Positions 6,699-8,262 of a stretch of 8,262 nucleotides of DNA are shown piece after piece (the first letter of the stretch is position 1; each line of letters opens with the position of its first letter). A program made the translations under genes and the position numbers. The notes under the pieces are model-generated. The model had not been told where the DNA came from. It did not search any database and worked only from the letters and a program-made list of their open reading frames with translations. The stretch comes from Bacteroidota bacterium (GTDB taxonomy: Bacteria; Bacteroidota; Bacteroidia; Chitinophagales; LD1), in assembly GCA_028288545.1 (NCBI GenBank), contig JAQBNQ010000089.1:1-8262 (forward strand), given 5' to 3'.

Positions 6699-7493
6699 AT
6701 GAATAAACTTATCTTAAGCCTGGTTGCGTTCTTTTTGCTTGCAGGTGTATCTTCATGCATTAAGCAAAAGTTTGATGCACCTCCGGTTGGTGGCCAAGAT
6801 CCAAACGTAGTTGTAAATTTCAGCATCGACTCATTACAGAAACGTTATACCGGCCAGCCATATTTAATTACCGACAAACTGATCGTGCAGGCCATAGTAA
6901 TAGCAGATGATAAATCAGGAAGCTTTTTTAAACAATTAGTGGTGCAGGATTCCACTGCAGGCATTACCTTACTTATGGATGCCTCCAATCTTTATACTGC
7001 TTACCCGGTAGGCAGGCGCCTGTTCATTAACCTGCAAGGCTTATTTATTGTGTCCTATAAAGGAACGCCACAATTGGCGGCTGGAGTAAACCCGGATGGA
7101 ACATTTGCAGGATTGCCGCCGGCATTGTTTGATCAGTTTATTGTGAAAGGCTCATTTCCTCACCCGGTTGCGCCTAAGATGTTGCACATTTACCAGTTGA
7201 ACAATAAACAGATTGATGAGTTGGTTGAGATTGATGATGTCGAGTTTGCTTCCGGATTCCAGGGACAATCATATGCCGATGGGTTTAATAAAATATCTAA
7301 ATCTACCACCATTGAAGATTGCTTTGGCAGTAACATAGTTTCATATAACAGTGGTTATGCAGATTTTGCCAATAGTTTAACCCCTACCGGAAACGGCAAG
7401 TTGGTTTGTATTTACAGTACTTACAACGGCACTCCACAAATTCAGATCCGCGACGTTACCGATGTGAACATGACAGGCCCAAGGTGTCATTAG
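6699..7493 (+). CDS. DUF5689-like OB-fold lipoprotein, probable partner of the TonB receptor
   Basis: This 264-residue protein has a lipoprotein signal (hydrophobic residues 4-17, lipobox VSSC with acylated C20). The rest is beta-rich, with two OB-like modules: about 55-130 (LIVQAIVIADD, FKQLVVQDSTAGITLLMD, VGRRLFINLQGLFI) and 170-258 (IDELVEIDDVEF, GKLVCIYSTYNGTPQIQIRDVTDVNM). This layout is typical of DUF5689 proteins, which commonly accompany TonB receptors in Bacteroidota; the assignment is from remembered pattern, not a search. The residues after C20 (IKQKFD) lack an obvious acidic surface-export signal, so whether it faces outside or the periplasm is unclear. C208, C237 and C263 could form a disulfide. 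It lies 49 bp after the receptor gene with no terminator between, so the two form an operon that ends at the hairpin at 7521-7546. A substrate-capturing role is inferred. Confidence 0.85.
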   Translation: MNKLILSLVAFFLLAGVSSCIKQKFDAPPVGGQDPNVVVNFSIDSLQKRYTGQPYLITDKLIVQAIVIADDKSGSFFKQLVVQDSTAGITLLMDASNLYTAYPVGRRLFINLQGLFIVSYKGTPQLAAGVNPDGTFAGLPPALFDQFIVKGSFPHPVAPKMLHIYQLNNKQIDELVEIDDVEFASGFQGQSYADGFNKISKSTTIEDCFGSNIVSYNSGYADFANSLTPTGNGKLVCIYSTYNGTPQIQIRDVTDVNMTGPRCH

Positions 7494-7520
7494 GATTTTG
7501 TTGATCAGAAATAATATTGC

Positions 7521-7553
7521 AACCGGCCCCTAGTTATGGGCCGGTTTGCTTTT
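7521..7553 (+). terminator. Intrinsic terminator of the receptor/lipoprotein operon
   Basis: AACCGGCCC (7521-7529) pairs perfectly with GGGCCGGTT (7538-7546) around an 8-nt loop, 27 nt after the lipoprotein stop codon, followed by a T-rich tail interrupted by GC. It separates this operon from the nucleoside transporter gene. Confidence 0.88.
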
Positions 7554-7616
7554 AAATTATACTTATATATTCCCCCTGCAAAACATTATGTTCGTAGTTA
7601 TTAAATTATTTGTGAT

Positions 7617-8262
7617 ATGGAACGCTATACGGGGCTGATAGGGGTGGTTTTGATATTGGGCATAGCATTGCTGATGTCAAATAACAGGAAGGCAATTAAT
7701 TTAAGATTGGTAATAAGCGGCTTAGCGCTGCAATTGGGTTTGGCGGTGTTTGTATTAAAAACGCAAATAGGACAGAATGTTTTTGGATGGACCGGCCAGA
7801 AAATTGAGCGATTGCTGGATATGGCTAAACAAGGAGGGGAGTTTGTATTTGGAGGTCTGATCCACAAAGAACTGCTTAATCCCATATTCGGTGATGGATT
7901 AAGTTTCATTTTTATGTTCCAGATAATGCCAACCATCATTTTTGTGGCAGTATTGGTAAGTGTTGCCTATCATATTGGATTGATGCAGATTATTGTTTCG
8001 TTCTTTGCCAGGATCATGCATTTTCTGATGAGAGTTTCAGGCAGTGAAGCCTTGTCCAACGTGGCCTCTACTTTTGTAGGGCAGGTTGAAGCGCAGATAA
8101 TGATCAAGCCATACATCAGCACCATGACCATGAGCGAATTGCTGGCCTCAATGAGTGGAAGCATGGCCTGTATTGCTGGTGGCGTAATGGCATTTTATAT
8201 CGGGTTGGGAGTGCCCGCGGCTTATTTGTTGGCAGCCAGTATAATGGCTGCACCTGCTTCCC
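7617..8262 (+). CDS. CNT (NupC) family concentrative nucleoside transporter, partial (C-terminus beyond right edge)
   Basis: 215 codons are visible from ATG 7617; an in-frame TAA at 7602-7604 supports this start. CNT proteins are inner-membrane symporters that bring nucleosides into the cytoplasm using a Na+ or H+ gradient. The visible part matches the family in order: an N-terminal hydrophobic pair with SNNRKAINLRL between (residues 8-48), an EFVFGGL segment (75-81), the conserved core SNVASTFVGQVEAQIMIKPYI (147-167, shown as the SNVAS, GQVEA and IKPYI blocks), the MTMSEL motif (170-175), GSMACIAGGVMA (181-192) and LLAASIMAAPAS (204-215). The GQVEA motif corresponds to the nucleobase-contacting GQ-T-E of characterised CNTs, with Val in place of Thr. 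About half of a typical 400-residue protein is present. It has its own position after a terminator; no convincing TAnnTTTG promoter was found in the 60-bp gap. It supplies a natural cytoplasmic entry step for products of the upstream nucleases. Confidence 0.92.
   Translation, partial: MERYTGLIGVVLILGIALLMSNNRKAINLRLVISGLALQLGLAVFVLKTQIGQNVFGWTGQKIERLLDMAKQGGEFVFGGLIHKELLNPIFGDGLSFIFMFQIMPTIIFVAVLVSVAYHIGLMQIIVSFFARIMHFLMRVSGSEALSNVASTFVGQVEAQIMIKPYISTMTMSELLASMSGSMACIAGGVMAFYIGLGVPAAYLLAASIMAAPAS

Noticed and set aside
7550..7616. Promoter for the nucleoside transporter gene
   Set aside because: The region is AT-rich but has no TAnnTTTG match with a suitable TTTG upstream. The nearest string (TATTTG near 7607-7612) lacks the two-base spacer and is too close to the ATG.
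7625..8164. Two minus-strand open frames (7625-7939 and 7970-8164)
   Set aside because: They lie antisense to the nucleoside transporter gene, whose protein has clear family motifs. Their translations look like reading-frame shadows with no domain or signal.
1..8262. Mobile elements, CRISPR arrays, tRNA or rRNA genes
   Set aside because: No transposase, terminal inverted repeats, regularly spaced repeats or RNA-gene structure was seen on either strand.

Overview
The window looks like a chromosomal segment from a member of the Bacteroidota, probably near Sphingobacteriia/Chitinophagia. Supporting signs are a type IX secretion (T9SS) C-terminal sorting domain, a TonB-dependent receptor with a carboxypeptidase-D-like N-terminal domain, a DUF5689-type lipoprotein, promoter elements matching the Bacteroidota consensus (TTTG and TAnnTTTG), and AT-rich leaders with no clear Shine-Dalgarno sequence. 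This is a family-level inference; no rRNA or other phylogenetic marker is present.

Layout. On the minus strand, reading from about 3690 down to the left edge: a secreted endonuclease/exonuclease/phosphatase (EEP) protein (2637-3686); a secreted T9SS cargo protein with two OB-like domains (1581-2537), ending in an intrinsic terminator; a secreted S1/P1-type zinc nuclease (511-1515); and a membrane protein cut by the left edge (1-470) that resembles the INSIG family. On the plus strand, diverging from the EEP gene: a TonB-dependent receptor (3854-6649), then a DUF5689-like lipoprotein (6699-7493), an intrinsic terminator, and a CNT/NupC nucleoside transporter cut by the right edge (7617-8262).

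How the genes may work together. Two different secreted nucleases, two OB-like extracytoplasmic proteins (one exported by T9SS, one lipid-anchored), an outer-membrane TonB receptor without a SusD, and an inner-membrane nucleoside transporter fit a locus for capturing and digesting extracellular DNA or RNA and importing the products. This is inferred from family functions and gene order; nothing in the sequence proves the substrate.

Regulation. The divergent EEP/TonB-receptor intergenic region carries two oppositely facing TAnnTTTG elements. Between them are three 11-bp direct-repeat units containing TAAC, two of them with an identical ACTTAAC 7-mer. A second 11-bp-phased set (TTAACA, TTGACA, TTAAGG) lies upstream of the T9SS-cargo gene. 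The 11-bp phasing and the TTAAC core resemble Pho boxes known from other phyla, so phosphate-starvation control of this nuclease locus is the most interesting testable idea here.

No tRNA, rRNA, CRISPR array, insertion sequence or phage gene was seen. No stretch longer than 300 bases lacks a gene.
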